Source of the DNA: Cryobacterium aureum
GTDB lineage: Bacteria; Actinomycetota; Actinomycetes; Actinomycetales; Microbacteriaceae
Direction: 5' to 3'
Assembly (NCBI RefSeq): GCF_002954245.1
Contig: NZ_PPTG01000048.1
Location: forward strand, 558,001 to 622,000
Length of the DNA: 64,000 nt
This document shows, piece by piece, positions 15,218-23,991 of this stretch (positions are counted from its first letter, which is position 1; each line of letters opens with the position of its first letter). The notes below the pieces were generated by a model. The model saw only the letters and a program-made list of their open reading frames with translations. It ran no database searches and had not been told where the DNA came from. The translations under genes and the position numbers were made by a program.

Positions 15218-16138
15218 ATGGCGTTACCGAATACAGACTTTGAAGTCTCCAACATCATTCTGGGGCTAATGCGGATCGTTCCTCTCGCCGACGAAGAAAT
15301 CCGATCCTTGGTTGGAGCGTCCAGAGACGCTGGAATAAACTTCTTCGATCACGCCGACGTGTATGGCAGTGAGCCCCACGAATGCGAGCGGCGTTTCGGG
15401 GACGCTGTGACGTTTTCGGCGCAGGATCGGGCCAGTGTCGCCATCCAATCAAAGGTCGGTATTCGATCGGGCTTCTGGGACTTCTCCAGGGAGCATATCC
15501 TTAGCTCAGTCGATGAGTCGCTCACGGCGTTGAAGACCGATTATCTCGACATGCTGCTGCTGCACCGCCCGGACGCTCTTGTGGAACCCGCCGAGGTCGC
15601 CGAAGCGTTCAACATTCTGTACGATGCGGGAAAAGTACTTAATTTCGGCGTCTCCAATCACACTCCGGGGCAGGTCGAGCTATTGAAAAGCTCAGTGGCC
15701 CAGCCGCTCATCGTCAACCAGGTGCAGTTGAGCATCACGCATGCGCCCCTGATCGCCGCCGGCGTCTCGGCCAACATGGCTGGCCTGGACCAGTCCATCG
15801 ACCGGGACAACGGCATTCTCGACTACTGCCGTCTGAACAACATCACGCTGCAGGCTTGGTCGCCGTTTCAGAAGGGCTTCTTCGATGGTATTTTTCTGAA
15901 TGATCGAGAAAATTACTCCGCATTGAACGAGGTCATCGATGACCTTGCTCGAACCTACGATGCTCCCCCGGCTGCCATCGCCGTGGCCTGGATCACTCGT
16001 CATCCTGCCCACATGCAGGTGGTACTCGGCACGACCAGCGTGCACCATCTGCTCGATTCGGCCGCAGGGTCTGATATCGCCCTCACCCGGGAAGAGTGGT
16101 ATCGGCTCTTCACAGCCGCTGGACATATCTTGCCGTAG
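15218..16138 (+). CDS. aldo/keto reductase (YdhF-like)
   Basis: A 306-residue NADPH-dependent oxidoreductase of the aldo/keto reductase superfamily, an (alpha/beta)8 barrel. Conserved features include GINFFDHADVYG (catalytic Asp/Tyr region), the Lys of QSKVGIR, LLLHRPD (catalytic His), GVSNHTPGQ and NQVQLSI, and a C-terminal cofactor region (HPAHMQVVLGTTSVHHL). It resembles the E. coli YdhF group. GGAGGT lies 9 bases before ATG 15218, so that codon is preferred to ATG 15209, which overlaps the ribosome site too closely. It stands alone just after the alternating inverted repeats. The substrate is unknown. Confidence 0.88.
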   Translation: MALPNTDFEVSNIILGLMRIVPLADEEIRSLVGASRDAGINFFDHADVYGSEPHECERRFGDAVTFSAQDRASVAIQSKVGIRSGFWDFSREHILSSVDESLTALKTDYLDMLLLHRPDALVEPAEVAEAFNILYDAGKVLNFGVSNHTPGQVELLKSSVAQPLIVNQVQLSITHAPLIAAGVSANMAGLDQSIDRDNGILDYCRLNNITLQAWSPFQKGFFDGIFLNDRENYSALNEVIDDLARTYDAPPAAIAVAWITRHPAHMQVVLGTTSVHHLLDSAAGSDIALTREEWYRLFTAAGHILP

Positions 16139-16168
16139 TCTGGCCCCTGAAACCCTTGGCGGTAGAGA

Positions 16169-18067
16169 ATGGATGTCTCACTCGGTCTTCTCGCTCTCGT
16201 CGTCGTCGTGTGCGCGGCCAGCGCCCTGGCTAGACGCTTGAACCTCTCTGTTCCACTGCTGCTCGTGGTGGTCGGTGTCATCGGTTCCTACCTGCCGTTC
16301 ATTCCAGCGGTGAAGTTGGATCCAGAACTGGTGTTGGTGGGAATTCTTCCTCCGCTGCTGTACGCGGCGGCTATCCGCACCTCCCTGGTTGAATTCCGCA
16401 CAAACCTGCGGTCCATCGGCCTGCTGTCAGTCGGATATGTCATTTTTGGTACCGTGGCCATCGGCCTGATCGTCTGGTGGTTGATCCCAGAAATTCCCCT
16501 GGCTGCGGCGTTAGCCCTCGGAGCGGTGGTGGCTCCCCCGGACGCGGTGGCGGCGACCACGATCGCGCGTCGAGTTGGACTCCCGCGGCGGGTTGTGAGC
16601 CTTCTGGAGGGTGAGTCGTTGGTCAATGATGCGACCGCACTGGTGCTTCTTCGCACGGCGATCGTCGCCATTGGCGGCAGCGTCACCGTCTGGCAAGTGG
16701 CGTCAGACCTCGCTTTTGCCGCCGGTGGGGGTGTCCTGATCGGCCTGATCGCTGCCTGGATCCTGCTGCAGATCCGAAAACGGGTACGCAACGTGGCCAT
16801 CAACACGTCCATGTCGCTAGCGGCCCCGTTCGTTGCCTATATTCCCGCTGAGGAGATCAACGCATCTGGCGTGTTGGCTGTCGTTGTGGCCGGCCTCGTG
16901 ATCGGCACCAAGACACCCGCCATGCCGGGCGGCGCGTCGCGACTGAGCCAGCGCAGCAACTGGGCCACGGTGCAGTTTCTGCTTGAGAACTCTGTTTTTC
17001 TGCTGATCGGATTACAGGTGCGGTCAATCATTGAAGCAACTTCCGGCGACTCGCTCGGTGCCGGGCGAGTCTGGGGCGCCTGTGCTGTCATCCTCGTCGC
17101 GGTGCTGGTGTTGCGCCCCATTTGGGTGTTCCCGGCCATTTATCTACCTCGCTTGATACCAAAAATTCGGAAGGCTGACCCCGCACCACCCTGGCAATTG
17201 CCTACCATTGTGTCGTGGGCCGGCATGCGTGGTGTGGTCACCCTGGCCGCGGTGTTCGCCCTGCCAGAAGACGTCGCCCACCGTCCCGTCCTCGTTCTCG
17301 CGGCTCTGGGGGTGGTGGCAGGAACCCTGGTTGTGCAGGGCCTGAGCCTGCCGTGGCTGGTACGCATCCTGGGTGTGCGTGGTCCGGATACCAAGGCGGA
17401 TGCGCTCAGCCAGGCCGCGCTAATGGATCAGGCCACCGCTGCGGGCATAGAACACCTGCGCCGACACACCCGGCCCGACGATCCGCCGGAGGTGCTCGAC
17501 ATGCTCGAACGCCGCACCCAGGAACGCAATCGAGCGGCCTGGGAGCGGCTGGGACGGTCAGAGCTTGCCGACCGCACTCCCAGCAAGCGCTACGTACAAC
17601 TGCGGCTGGCGATGCTCGATGCAGAGCGCGCCCGGGTTCTGAAATTACGCCGTTCGGGCGAGTATGCCCACGAGGTGATCAGCGAGGTGCTTGAGATGCT
17701 TGATGTCGAGGAATCCATGCTGGATACCTCGCCCGACGACCTGGGCATCGATTTCAGCGCTGAAACCCATTCCGCGATCCGGCCCGACACCGCTGGAGTC
17801 CCCCTGGGCGCTGGCGGCTGCGAGCACTTACAGGCCGTCGGTGAGCATCCAGTGCCGCCCAACCCGGAATGCACCGATTGTGTACGCGAAGGTACCACCC
17901 CGGTTCACCTTCGGATGTGCCTAATGTGCGGCAAGGTGGGGTGCTGCGATTCATCCGTGGGGCAGCACGCGACCCGGCACTTTCACGAGTCCGGCCACCC
18001 CACCATGTGCAGCGCCGAGCCGCGGGAATTGTGGCGTTGGTGTTACGTTGACGAGATTGTCGGTTAG
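16169..18067 (+). CDS. Na+/H+ antiporter (CPA1) with C-terminal UBP zinc finger
   Basis: A 632-residue protein. The first about 420 residues form a CPA1 (NhaP/NHE-type) antiporter with about 12 helices and the family motifs VVAPPDAVAATTIARRVG and GESLVNDATALVLLRTA, whose Asn-Asp pair serves ion exchange. A cytoplasmic helical linker of about 120 residues follows. The last about 85 residues are a UBP-type zinc finger with the ligand series CEHL...CTDCV...CLMCGKVGCC...HATRHFHESGHP; this module is best known for binding free ubiquitin C-termini in eukaryotes, and its bacterial ligand is unknown. The same fusion occurs in other actinobacteria. The stop overlaps that of the convergent SMR gene by three bases. 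Confidence 0.9.
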   Translation: MDVSLGLLALVVVVCAASALARRLNLSVPLLLVVVGVIGSYLPFIPAVKLDPELVLVGILPPLLYAAAIRTSLVEFRTNLRSIGLLSVGYVIFGTVAIGLIVWWLIPEIPLAAALALGAVVAPPDAVAATTIARRVGLPRRVVSLLEGESLVNDATALVLLRTAIVAIGGSVTVWQVASDLAFAAGGGVLIGLIAAWILLQIRKRVRNVAINTSMSLAAPFVAYIPAEEINASGVLAVVVAGLVIGTKTPAMPGGASRLSQRSNWATVQFLLENSVFLLIGLQVRSIIEATSGDSLGAGRVWGACAVILVAVLVLRPIWVFPAIYLPRLIPKIRKADPAPPWQLPTIVSWAGMRGVVTLAAVFALPEDVAHRPVLVLAALGVVAGTLVVQGLSLPWLVRILGVRGPDTKADALSQAALMDQATAAGIEHLRRHTRPDDPPEVLDMLERRTQERNRAAWERLGRSELADRTPSKRYVQLRLAMLDAERARVLKLRRSGEYAHEVISEVLEMLDVEESMLDTSPDDLGIDFSAETHSAIRPDTAGVPLGAGGCEHLQAVGEHPVPPNPECTDCVREGTTPVHLRMCLMCGKVGCCDSSVGQHATRHFHESGHPTMCSAEPRELWRWCYVDEIVG

Positions 18068-18438
18068 CGCGTGCTCGTCGACACGCCAGAGGCCGTGTCC
18101 CCGAGGCCTGCAGCCTCGGTCGGGGTGTCCACGAGCTTGAGACCGACGACGCAGCCGATGAGCCCGACAAGCAAAGCGATCTTCAGCCAGGAGACGCTGG
18201 TGTCCCCGCTGATCATTGCCCAGGCCACCGTTAGAGCTGCGCCGATGCCAACCCACACGGCGTAGGCCGTCCCAATCGAGATTTCGCGCATCGCCCAGGC
18301 CAGACCTGCCATGCTGAGCGCGAGCGCGACACCGAAAATGACGGTCGGCCACAATTTGGTGAAACCCTCGGACTTGCCGAGCGCGGTCGCCCAGACGGCT
18401 TCTAGCACTCCGGACGCGATAAGTACGATCCACGACAT
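18064..18438 (-). CDS. sugE: SMR-family guanidinium exporter (Gdx/SugE type)
   Basis: A 124-residue, four-helix small multidrug resistance protein. Glu13 in the first helix (SGVLEAVWA) is the proton/substrate-coupling residue, and the WATALGKSEGFTKLWPTV context is that of the SugE/Gdx subgroup, which exports guanidinium in exchange for protons. A guanidine-III riboswitch directly upstream settles the substrate class. GAGGAG lies 9 bases before ATG 18438, just after the riboswitch. The frame is open further upstream, but that part is the riboswitch. An unusual hydrophilic tail of about 20 residues follows helix 4. Confidence 0.9.
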   Translation of the reverse strand: MSWIVLIASGVLEAVWATALGKSEGFTKLWPTVIFGVALALSMAGLAWAMREISIGTAYAVWVGIGAALTVAWAMISGDTSVSWLKIALLVGLIGCVVGLKLVDTPTEAAGLGDTASGVSTSTR

Positions 18439-18452
18439 AACTGATACTCCTC

Positions 18453-18493
18453 GGCCAGTCTTGTCGCGTTCCGGGTACTGATCCGTCGTCCGG
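18453..18493 (-). promoter_or_regulatory. guanidine-III riboswitch (ykkC-III)
   Basis: Read on the minus strand from 18493 to 18453, the segments CCGGACGA, GTACCCGG and GACAAGAC occur in the order and spacing of the class III guanidine riboswitch (the Thermobifida fusca element has CCGGACGAGG, CGUACCCGG, GGACAAGACGG). The pseudoknot-forming CCGG and CCGG-complementary parts are present. It ends about 4 bases before the GAGGAG ribosome-binding site of the SMR gene, so guanidine binding most likely frees that site for translation. A TATAGT box at about 18518-18523 could be the promoter. Confidence 0.85.
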
Positions 18494-18609
18494 GGTCGCA
18501 TTCCACGGCCTCCCCGACTATAAGCACACCCACTGGGCAACCCCTGTGCACAAGGGCCAGACCCACGAATGCGGAAGCATCCTCCCTCAGCGCCAGTTCG
18601 CCCTGAGCG

Positions 18610-18831
18610 TCAGGTCTGCGTCCGATGTATGACCATGCCAAATTCGTTGACCGGTTTGAAGGCGTCGCGGTCCCAGGCACCGGGGTGGGGAACCGGGCAG
18701 TTGATCACGGTATTTCGACTTGCGTGATCAATGGTGTGTTCGCGCATTGCACGACCGCAGATCGGGCACGCCCGTAAATCAGTCGCGCCCCGCTCTTCCG
18801 GACCGCTTGAGGTATTCCTGTCCTGAATCAT
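18610..18831 (-). CDS. small zinc-ribbon-like protein
   Basis: A 73-residue protein from ATG 18831. It contains CPICGRAM (Cys22, Cys25), then HTIDHASRN and NCPVPHPG (Cys45), a ligand set that could hold one zinc. No family name is recognised. The frame extends to a TTG at 18858, but that codon lies inside a perfect inverted repeat (CCTGATTG-GA-CAATCAGG, 18847-18864), which looks more like an operator than coding sequence. It lies upstream of and codirectional with the guanidinium exporter, about 115 bases before its riboswitch. Confidence 0.55.
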   Translation of the reverse strand: MIQDRNTSSGPEERGATDLRACPICGRAMREHTIDHASRNTVINCPVPHPGAWDRDAFKPVNEFGMVIHRTQT

Positions 18832-18846
18832 GCCATTACGATACGC

Positions 18847-18864
18847 CTGATTGGACAATCAGGC
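18847..18864. promoter_or_regulatory. palindromic operator candidate
   Basis: Perfect 8-base inverted repeat CCTGATTG/CAATCAGG with two bases between, 16 bases upstream of the small zinc-ribbon gene start. No cognate regulator is adjacent. Confidence 0.35.
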
Positions 18865-18907
18865 ACGGAACGGCTAAGGGTTTTTCCGCCTGTCGGTGCC
18901 GGACGGG

Positions 18908-19606
18908 CTACTCCTCGCCGAAACCTGATTCCAGTAGTTCTGCGAGTGCGGTAATCGCCGGGCCGGCCGACGGGTCCGTCGACGACAGCTGCACGCTGCT
19001 CCCCCGTGCCAGACCGAGCGACATGATGCTCAGCAGGCTGCTGGCGTCCGTGCCGTTCACGGTGATCGGAACCGAGAACGTGCTCGCCAGTTTCACGAAT
19101 TCTGCGGCGGGGCGTGCGTGCAAGCCATCCTTGTTGACGAGGATAACGGTGCGCGACACCCCCACCGGAGCGAATGGTTCGGTGGTCGGCGTGGCGCTAC
19201 TCGCCGAGTGCAGCGCGGACTGGGCGGCCGCCACGACCGCATCGAGGTCTCCCCCGATCTCTGCGGCGACCGCGGCGGCTACCCCGCCCTCGACCAGGGG
19301 CGCGTCAACGATTCGCACCTGGTTTTGCTCGGCATCCTCAAGAAAGTCACGCGCTGTTTCCGCGGTCAGAACCGCCGAACCGAGATCACACAGAATGACC
19401 ACGCCGACGCCGCTGTTCGCCGCGGTGATGCCGTCGCTGATCTGCTCAAAGCTGGTACCGATGCCACCGGTATTCGTTCCCCCCGCAGCGACCAGACGCA
19501 CAGACGGTGCCATCTGACGCGCCAACTCAACCAATCCCTCCGCGATCTTCGCACTGTGCGAGACGAAAACCAGGCCAACCCGGTCAGCGGATGCCGCCGC
19601 GCTCAC
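18908..19606 (-). CDS. dhaM: DhaM: PTS phosphotransfer subunit of dihydroxyacetone kinase, with HPr domain
   Basis: A 232-residue phosphocarrier feeding phosphate from the PTS to DhaL-ADP. Residues about 10-135 are the EIIA-mannose-like DhaM domain with the phospho-His in VFVSHSAK; residues about 150-232 are an HPr domain with its active His in KDGLHARPAAEF and the Ser region SSLLSIMSLGL. The enterobacterial form also carries an Enzyme I domain, which is absent here, so Enzyme I must come from elsewhere. GTG 19606 starts 11 bases after the DhaL stop; the open frame further upstream is DhaL sequence. It is the last gene of dhaKLM. Confidence 0.9.
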   Translation of the reverse strand: MSAAASADRVGLVFVSHSAKIAEGLVELARQMAPSVRLVAAGGTNTGGIGTSFEQISDGITAANSGVGVVILCDLGSAVLTAETARDFLEDAEQNQVRIVDAPLVEGGVAAAVAAEIGGDLDAVVAAAQSALHSASSATPTTEPFAPVGVSRTVILVNKDGLHARPAAEFVKLASTFSVPITVNGTDASSLLSIMSLGLARGSSVQLSSTDPSAGPAITALAELLESGFGEE

Positions 19607-19616
19607 TCGCGTACCA

Positions 19617-20300
19617 TCACGCGGTCGCCAGCACGTCGGCTGCGGCGCGCAGCAGCAGCAGCGTTGACTGAGAACCAGGATCTCGGTGGCCGATGGCCCG
19701 CTCACCGAGGTAGCTCGCTCGTCCCTTGCGTGCGACCAACGGCTCGGTGGCCTGCGCGCCGTCCGCTGCGGCGTCCGCTGCGGCCAACAGCACCGTGCCC
19801 ACGGCAGACCCGGCTGCTTGTGCCGACGACGCCGCGTTCACCGCCGGAGTCCAAGCGTCGATCATGGTCTTATCGCCCTCTTCCGCTTTGCCACGCAGCA
19901 CGATGCCGTCGCGAGCCGCCGTCAGAAGGACGACCAGTGCGGCCGCATCCACCGACTCTGCAGCCCCAACAGCGCCGGCGGCCTTGAGAAAAGCCGTGCC
20001 ATACAGCGGCCCCGCTGCCCCGCCCACCGTCGAGATCAGCGTCGTGGCGACCAGTTTCAGCACCGCACCGGGCGTTGTCCCTTCGGCCAGAGCGTCGAGT
20101 TTGGGCAGGACCGCCTGAAAGCCGCGATCCATATTCTCACCGTGATCACCATCGCCGATCTCCCGGTCTAGGGTGTTCAGGGCGGCGCGGTTGGCCGCGA
20201 GCACCTCGGCGCTCCGGCGAATCCAGCGCACGGTCCAGGCGGCGTCGAGCCGTGGCGCCGCGTCAGCGAGGGCAGAGTTTGGTTGATCGTTCAGGGTCAT
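19617..20300 (-). CDS. dhaL: DhaL: ADP-binding subunit of dihydroxyacetone kinase
   Basis: A 227-residue subunit that carries a permanently bound ADP which is phosphorylated by DhaM and gives the phosphate to dihydroxyacetone on DhaK. The Mg-binding motif DREIGDGDHGENMDRGF (residues about 45-61) and the downstream GGAAGPLYGTAF and ARKGRASYLGERAIGHRDPG motifs are intact. GAAGGAG lies 6 bases before ATG 20300. It follows dhaK by 11 bases and precedes dhaM by 10, so all three form one operon. Confidence 0.93.
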   Translation of the reverse strand: MTLNDQPNSALADAAPRLDAAWTVRWIRRSAEVLAANRAALNTLDREIGDGDHGENMDRGFQAVLPKLDALAEGTTPGAVLKLVATTLISTVGGAAGPLYGTAFLKAAGAVGAAESVDAAALVVLLTAARDGIVLRGKAEEGDKTMIDAWTPAVNAASSAQAAGSAVGTVLLAAADAAADGAQATEPLVARKGRASYLGERAIGHRDPGSQSTLLLLRAAADVLATA

Positions 20301-20311
20301 CGAATCTCCTT

Positions 20312-21313
20312 CTACCGTCCCCACCGTAGCGCGGCAGTCTGCACCGGGGCGTCCCACAGCCCTGTGAGCTCGTCGTCGAGTTTCAGAACCGAGATGGACG
20401 TTCCCGCCATTTCGAGGCTCGTCGTGTAGTTGCCCACCAGGCTCCGGGTGACCGTGATGCCTTTCTCGGCCAGGACTTCGGCGGCCCGGCGGAACACGAT
20501 ATATAGCTCAATCTGCGGTGTGCCGCCCAGGCCGTTCACGAACAGGAGCACCTCGTCACCGCTGACAAAGGGGAGATCTTCAAGGATCGGGCCGAGCAAC
20601 CGGTCAACAATTGCGTCGGCGGGCTCGAGCTTGATCCGCTCCCGACCCGGCTCGCCGTGGATTCCAATGCCAATTTCGATCTCATCGTCGGCGAGCACGA
20701 AACTCGGCTCCCCGGCGTGCGGCACTACACAAGGGGTGAGCGCGACTCCCATAGTGCGCACCCGGGAATTCACCTTTTCGGCGATGGCGACGACGGTATC
20801 CAGGTCTTCTCCGCGTTCGGCGGCGGCCCCGGTGATCTTCTCGACCAGAACCGTGCCGGCCACGCCGCGGCGTCCGGCTGTGTAGAGCGAGTCCTTGACC
20901 GCCACATCGTCGTTGATGATGACAGCGCGCACCTCAATGCCTTCAGCGCCTGCCAGATCTGCTGCGGTCTCAAAATTCAAGACGTCGCCGGTGTAGTTCT
21001 TCACGATGTGCAGCACGCCGGCGCCGCCATCGACGGCCTGGGTGGCCGCGAGGATCGGATCGGGCGTCGGCGACGTGAAAACGGCTCCCGGAACAGCAGC
21101 ATCCAACATTCCGTACCCAACGAACCCGCCGTGGAGTGGCTCGTGACCACTTCCGCCGCCGCTGACAATCCCCACCTTGCCCTGAACGGGGGCATCGCTG
21201 CGAGCGATAAACATCGGGTCGTGCGAAACGCGCACGATGTCGCCGTGAGCCGCTTCGAATCCGGCGACGGCCTCGTTGACGACGTTCTTGGGATCGTTTA
21301 TGAGCTTTTTCAT
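20312..21313 (-). CDS. dhaK: DhaK: dihydroxyacetone-binding kinase subunit
   Basis: A 333-residue subunit that binds dihydroxyacetone covalently through a histidine and accepts phosphate from Dha[23 protein letters not shown] holds the first active-site His, and [11 protein letters not shown] holds the hemiaminal-forming His. The Asp of [12 protein letters not shown] is also kept. ATG 21313 ([10 protein letters not shown]) matches the family start; two upstream in-frame ATGs are less likely. It is first gene of dhaKLM and diverges from glpF across 240 bases. The product, dihydroxyacetone phosphate, enters glycolysis. Confidence 0.94.
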   Translation of the reverse strand: MKKLINDPKNVVNEAVAGFEAAHGDIVRVSHDPMFIARSDAPVQGKVGIVSGGGSGHEPLHGGFVGYGMLDAAVPGAVFTSPTPDPILAATQAVDGGAGVLHIVKNYTGDVLNFETAADLAGAEGIEVRAVIINDDVAVKDSLYTAGRRGVAGTVLVEKITGAAAERGEDLDTVVAIAEKVNSRVRTMGVALTPCVVPHAGEPSFVLADDEIEIGIGIHGEPGRERIKLEPADAIVDRLLGPILEDLPFVSGDEVLLFVNGLGGTPQIELYIVFRRAAEVLAEKGITVTRSLVGNYTTSLEMAGTSISVLKLDDELTGLWDAPVQTAALRWGR

Positions 21314-21553
21314 GACCATCCATTCACTCGGTGATGCCACGGTTCGAAACAGGGAGGAGCTGGCGGCGCCGAGGCACTGCCCAATACGGCTATTTCCCCA
21401 CGGTCACCATACGCGTGGCGACGCTACACAGTAAAGGACGGCAAGCAACTCCATCAACCCATTCCCCTCGATCACACCGCGCGCTATGTTATTGCCAACC
21501 GCTCGCCGCCGAGGGGTGGCTTCGGCATCCCCAACCTGATCAGAAAGGTTCTC

Positions 21554-22321
21554 GTGGACAATATCGGAGCTGTATTCATCTCGGAGGTCGTCGGCACTGC
21601 CATGCTGGTTCTCCTCGGCACCGGCGTCGTCGCCAACGTCGCCCTGGCCAAGAACAAGGGCCTGGGGGGTGGGTTCCTCATGGTGACCATTGGCTGGGGA
21701 TTCGCAGTGTTCGCCGGTGTCGTAGTCGCCTACCGTTCGGGGGCCCACCTCAATCCAGCTGTCACCCTGGGCCTCGTCGCCAACGGTACGGAAAAATTTG
21801 GGATGGATGTCCCCGTCAACGCGGTTTCCGTGCTCGCCTATATCGGCGCGCAGATGATCGGTGCCATTCTCGGCGCCGTGGCCTGCTGGCTCGCCTACAA
21901 GCAACACTTCGATGCCGAACCAGACCCGGCCAACAAACTCGGCGTCTTCTCCACCGGGCCGGCCATCCGCTCCTACGGCTGGAACCTCGTCACCGAAATC
22001 ATCGGCACTTTTGTGCTGGTCTTCGTCGTCATCGCCTTTGGTGGTGACCGGCAGGGCACGACCGGCGGTCTGGCCTCTCTCGGAGCACTTCCGGTGGCCC
22101 TGCTCGTCATCGTCATCGGTACCTCGCTCGGTGGGCCCACCGGGTACGCCATCAACCCGGCCCGTGACCTCGGTCCGCGCATCGCCCACTTCATCCTGCC
22201 GATCAAGGGCAAGGGCAGCTCCGACTGGGCGTATTCCTGGGTACCCGTCGTCGGCCCGGTCATCGGCGGCTTGCTGGCCGGCTGGGCCGCGCTCATTCTG
22301 CTACCACTGCTCGCCACCTGA
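21554..22321 (+). CDS. glpF: GlpF-type glycerol facilitator (aquaglyceroporin)
   Basis: A 255-residue MIP-family channel with six membrane helices and two half-helices carrying the NPA boxes: HLNPAVTLG (about residues 69-77) and [11 protein letters not shown] (about 199-209). The Asp of NPARD marks the glycerol-conducting subgroup rather than a water-only channel. GTG 21554 is preceded by AGAAAGG at suitable distance. It lets glycerol enter for phosphorylation by GlpK, encoded 108 bases downstream. A strong hairpin in that gap may lower glpK transcription from this promoter. Confidence 0.92.
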   Translation: MDNIGAVFISEVVGTAMLVLLGTGVVANVALAKNKGLGGGFLMVTIGWGFAVFAGVVVAYRSGAHLNPAVTLGLVANGTEKFGMDVPVNAVSVLAYIGAQMIGAILGAVACWLAYKQHFDAEPDPANKLGVFSTGPAIRSYGWNLVTEIIGTFVLVFVVIAFGGDRQGTTGGLASLGALPVALLVIVIGTSLGGPTGYAINPARDLGPRIAHFILPIKGKGSSDWAYSWVPVVGPVIGGLLAGWAALILLPLLAT

Positions 22322-22329
22322 CCCGAACA

Positions 22330-22360
22330 AACGGGCCGGTCTCCCGCGGACCGGCCCGTT
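22330..22360 (+). terminator. hairpin terminator between glpF and glpK
   Basis: A 12-base perfect stem (22330-22341 with 22349-22360, AACGGGCCGGTC/GACCGGCCCGTT) and a 7-base loop directly after the glpF stop. No long T-run follows, so it may be an attenuator rather than a full stop. Confidence 0.65.
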
Positions 22361-22428
22361 GTCGTGCGACCACATCTGCACTGGCACACTCACAGCGTCA
22401 TGCACACCTACAAGAGGGACACCCAGCA

Positions 22429-23943
22429 ATGACTGATTACATTCTCGCTATCGACCAGGGAACCACCAGTTCCCGGGCCATCATCTTCGACAAGGCCGGT
22501 TCGATCGTGTCGACCGGGCAGCTCGAACACAAGCAGATTTTTCCGCAGGCTGGCTGGGTCGAGCACGACCCGAAGGAGATCTGGGACAACACCCGAGAAG
22601 TGATCGGGCAGGCGCTCTCCAAGGCCAACCTCACCCGGCACGATATCACAGCCATCGGAATCACCAACCAACGCGAAACCGCCGTGGTCTGGGACAAGAC
22701 GACCGGTATTCCGGTCTACAACGCCATCGTCTGGCAAGACACCCGCACCCAGCCCATCGTCGACCGCCTTGCCGCCGACGGCGGGGTCGAACGGTTCAAG
22801 ATGAAGGTAGGCCTGCCGCTGGCCACCTACTTCTCCGGCACCAAGATCGTCTGGATCCTCGAAAACGTCGAGGGCGCCCGCGCCAAAGCGGATGCCGGCG
22901 ACCTCTTGTTCGGCACCACCGACACCTGGGTATTGTGGAACCTCACCGGCGGCGTTGACGGCGGAGTGCACGCCACCGACGTCACCAACGCCAGTCGCAC
23001 GCTGTTCATGGACCTCGAAACCCTGCAGTGGGACGACGAGATCCTCGACATCTTCGACGTTCCGAAGTCAATGCTGCCGTCGATCCGTTCGTCGTCGGAG
23101 ATCTATGGCACCGCGCACACCTCGAGCTTGCTGCGGGAGGTTCCCGTCGCCGGTATCCTCGGCGACCAGCAGGCTGCGACGTTCGGTCAGGCAGCGTTCG
23201 ACCAGGGCGAGGCAAAGAACACCTACGGCACCGGAAACTTTCTGATTTTCAACACCGGCACCGAAATCGTGCACTCCAAGAATGGCCTGCTGACCACCCT
23301 CGGGTACAAGCTCGGCGATGACGCCCCGCACTACGCCCTGGAAGGATCCATCGCCGTAACCGGTGCGCTGGTGCAGTGGATGCGTGACAACCTCGGCATG
23401 ATCAGCTCGGCCTCAGAAATTGAGGCCCTGGCGAAAACAGTCGACGACAATGGCGGAGCCTATTTCGTTCCGGCATTTTCGGGATTGTTCGCACCGTACT
23501 GGCGTTCCGACGCCCGCGGAGCTCTGGTCGGGCTCACCCGGTTTGTGAACAAGGGGCACATCGCCCGAGCGGCACTCGAGGCGACGGCTTTTCAAACGCG
23601 CGAGGTCATCGACGCGGTCAACGCCGACTCGGGTGTCCCCCTCACCGAGATCAAGGTTGACGGCGGCATGATCGCCAACAACCTGCTCATGCAATTTCAG
23701 GCCGACATCCTCGGCGTCCCCGTCGTCCGACCGGTTGTCGCCGAAACGACAGCGCTCGGCGCAGCATACGCTGCCGGCCTCGCCGTCGGTTTCTGGAGCG
23801 GCCTGGACGAGTTACGCACCAACTGGCAGGAGGACAGCCGCTGGACGCCACAGATGGACGAAGCCGAACGCAGCCGCCAACTGCGCAACTGGAAAAAAGC
23901 GGTCACGAAGACCTTTGGGTGGGTCGACGACGACGTTCTCTAG
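22429..23943 (+). CDS. glpK: glycerol kinase
   Basis: A 504-residue FGGY-family kinase making glycerol 3-phosphate from glycerol and ATP. The phosphate-binding loop [15 protein letters not shown] lies at residues about 5-19, [13 protein letters not shown] near 82, and the C-terminal FGGY signature region [20 protein letters not shown] near 400. Length is standard. The ribosome-binding AAGAGGGA lies before ATG 22429. It sits downstream of glpF and next to dhaKLM, giving the cell parallel entry routes for glycerol and dihydroxyacetone. No glycerol 3-phosphate dehydrogenase is in the window. Confidence 0.96.
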   Translation: MTDYILAIDQGTTSSRAIIFDKAGSIVSTGQLEHKQIFPQAGWVEHDPKEIWDNTREVIGQALSKANLTRHDITAIGITNQRETAVVWDKTTGIPVYNAIVWQDTRTQPIVDRLAADGGVERFKMKVGLPLATYFSGTKIVWILENVEGARAKADAGDLLFGTTDTWVLWNLTGGVDGGVHATDVTNASRTLFMDLETLQWDDEILDIFDVPKSMLPSIRSSSEIYGTAHTSSLLREVPVAGILGDQQAATFGQAAFDQGEAKNTYGTGNFLIFNTGTEIVHSKNGLLTTLGYKLGDDAPHYALEGSIAVTGALVQWMRDNLGMISSASEIEALAKTVDDNGGAYFVPAFSGLFAPYWRSDARGALVGLTRFVNKGHIARAALEATAFQTREVIDAVNADSGVPLTEIKVDGGMIANNLLMQFQADILGVPVVRPVVAETTALGAAYAAGLAVGFWSGLDELRTNWQEDSRWTPQMDEAERSRQLRNWKKAVTKTFGWVDDDVL

Positions 23944-23959
23944 CGAGCAACCCGAAACT

Positions 23960-23991
23960 GCGGCGACCCGGTCTCAGACCTGGGTCGCCGC
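23960..23991. terminator. bidirectional hairpin between glpK and trpD
   Basis: GCGGCGACCC (23960-23969) pairs with GGGTCGCCGC (23982-23991), with a further inner GGTCT/AGACC pairing. It lies between convergent genes and overlaps the last codons and stop of trpD. Confidence 0.65.

Noticed and set aside
21404..22189. A 261-codon minus-strand frame
   Set aside because: Antisense to glpF with no domain; the charged composition is what a membrane-protein gene gives when read backwards.
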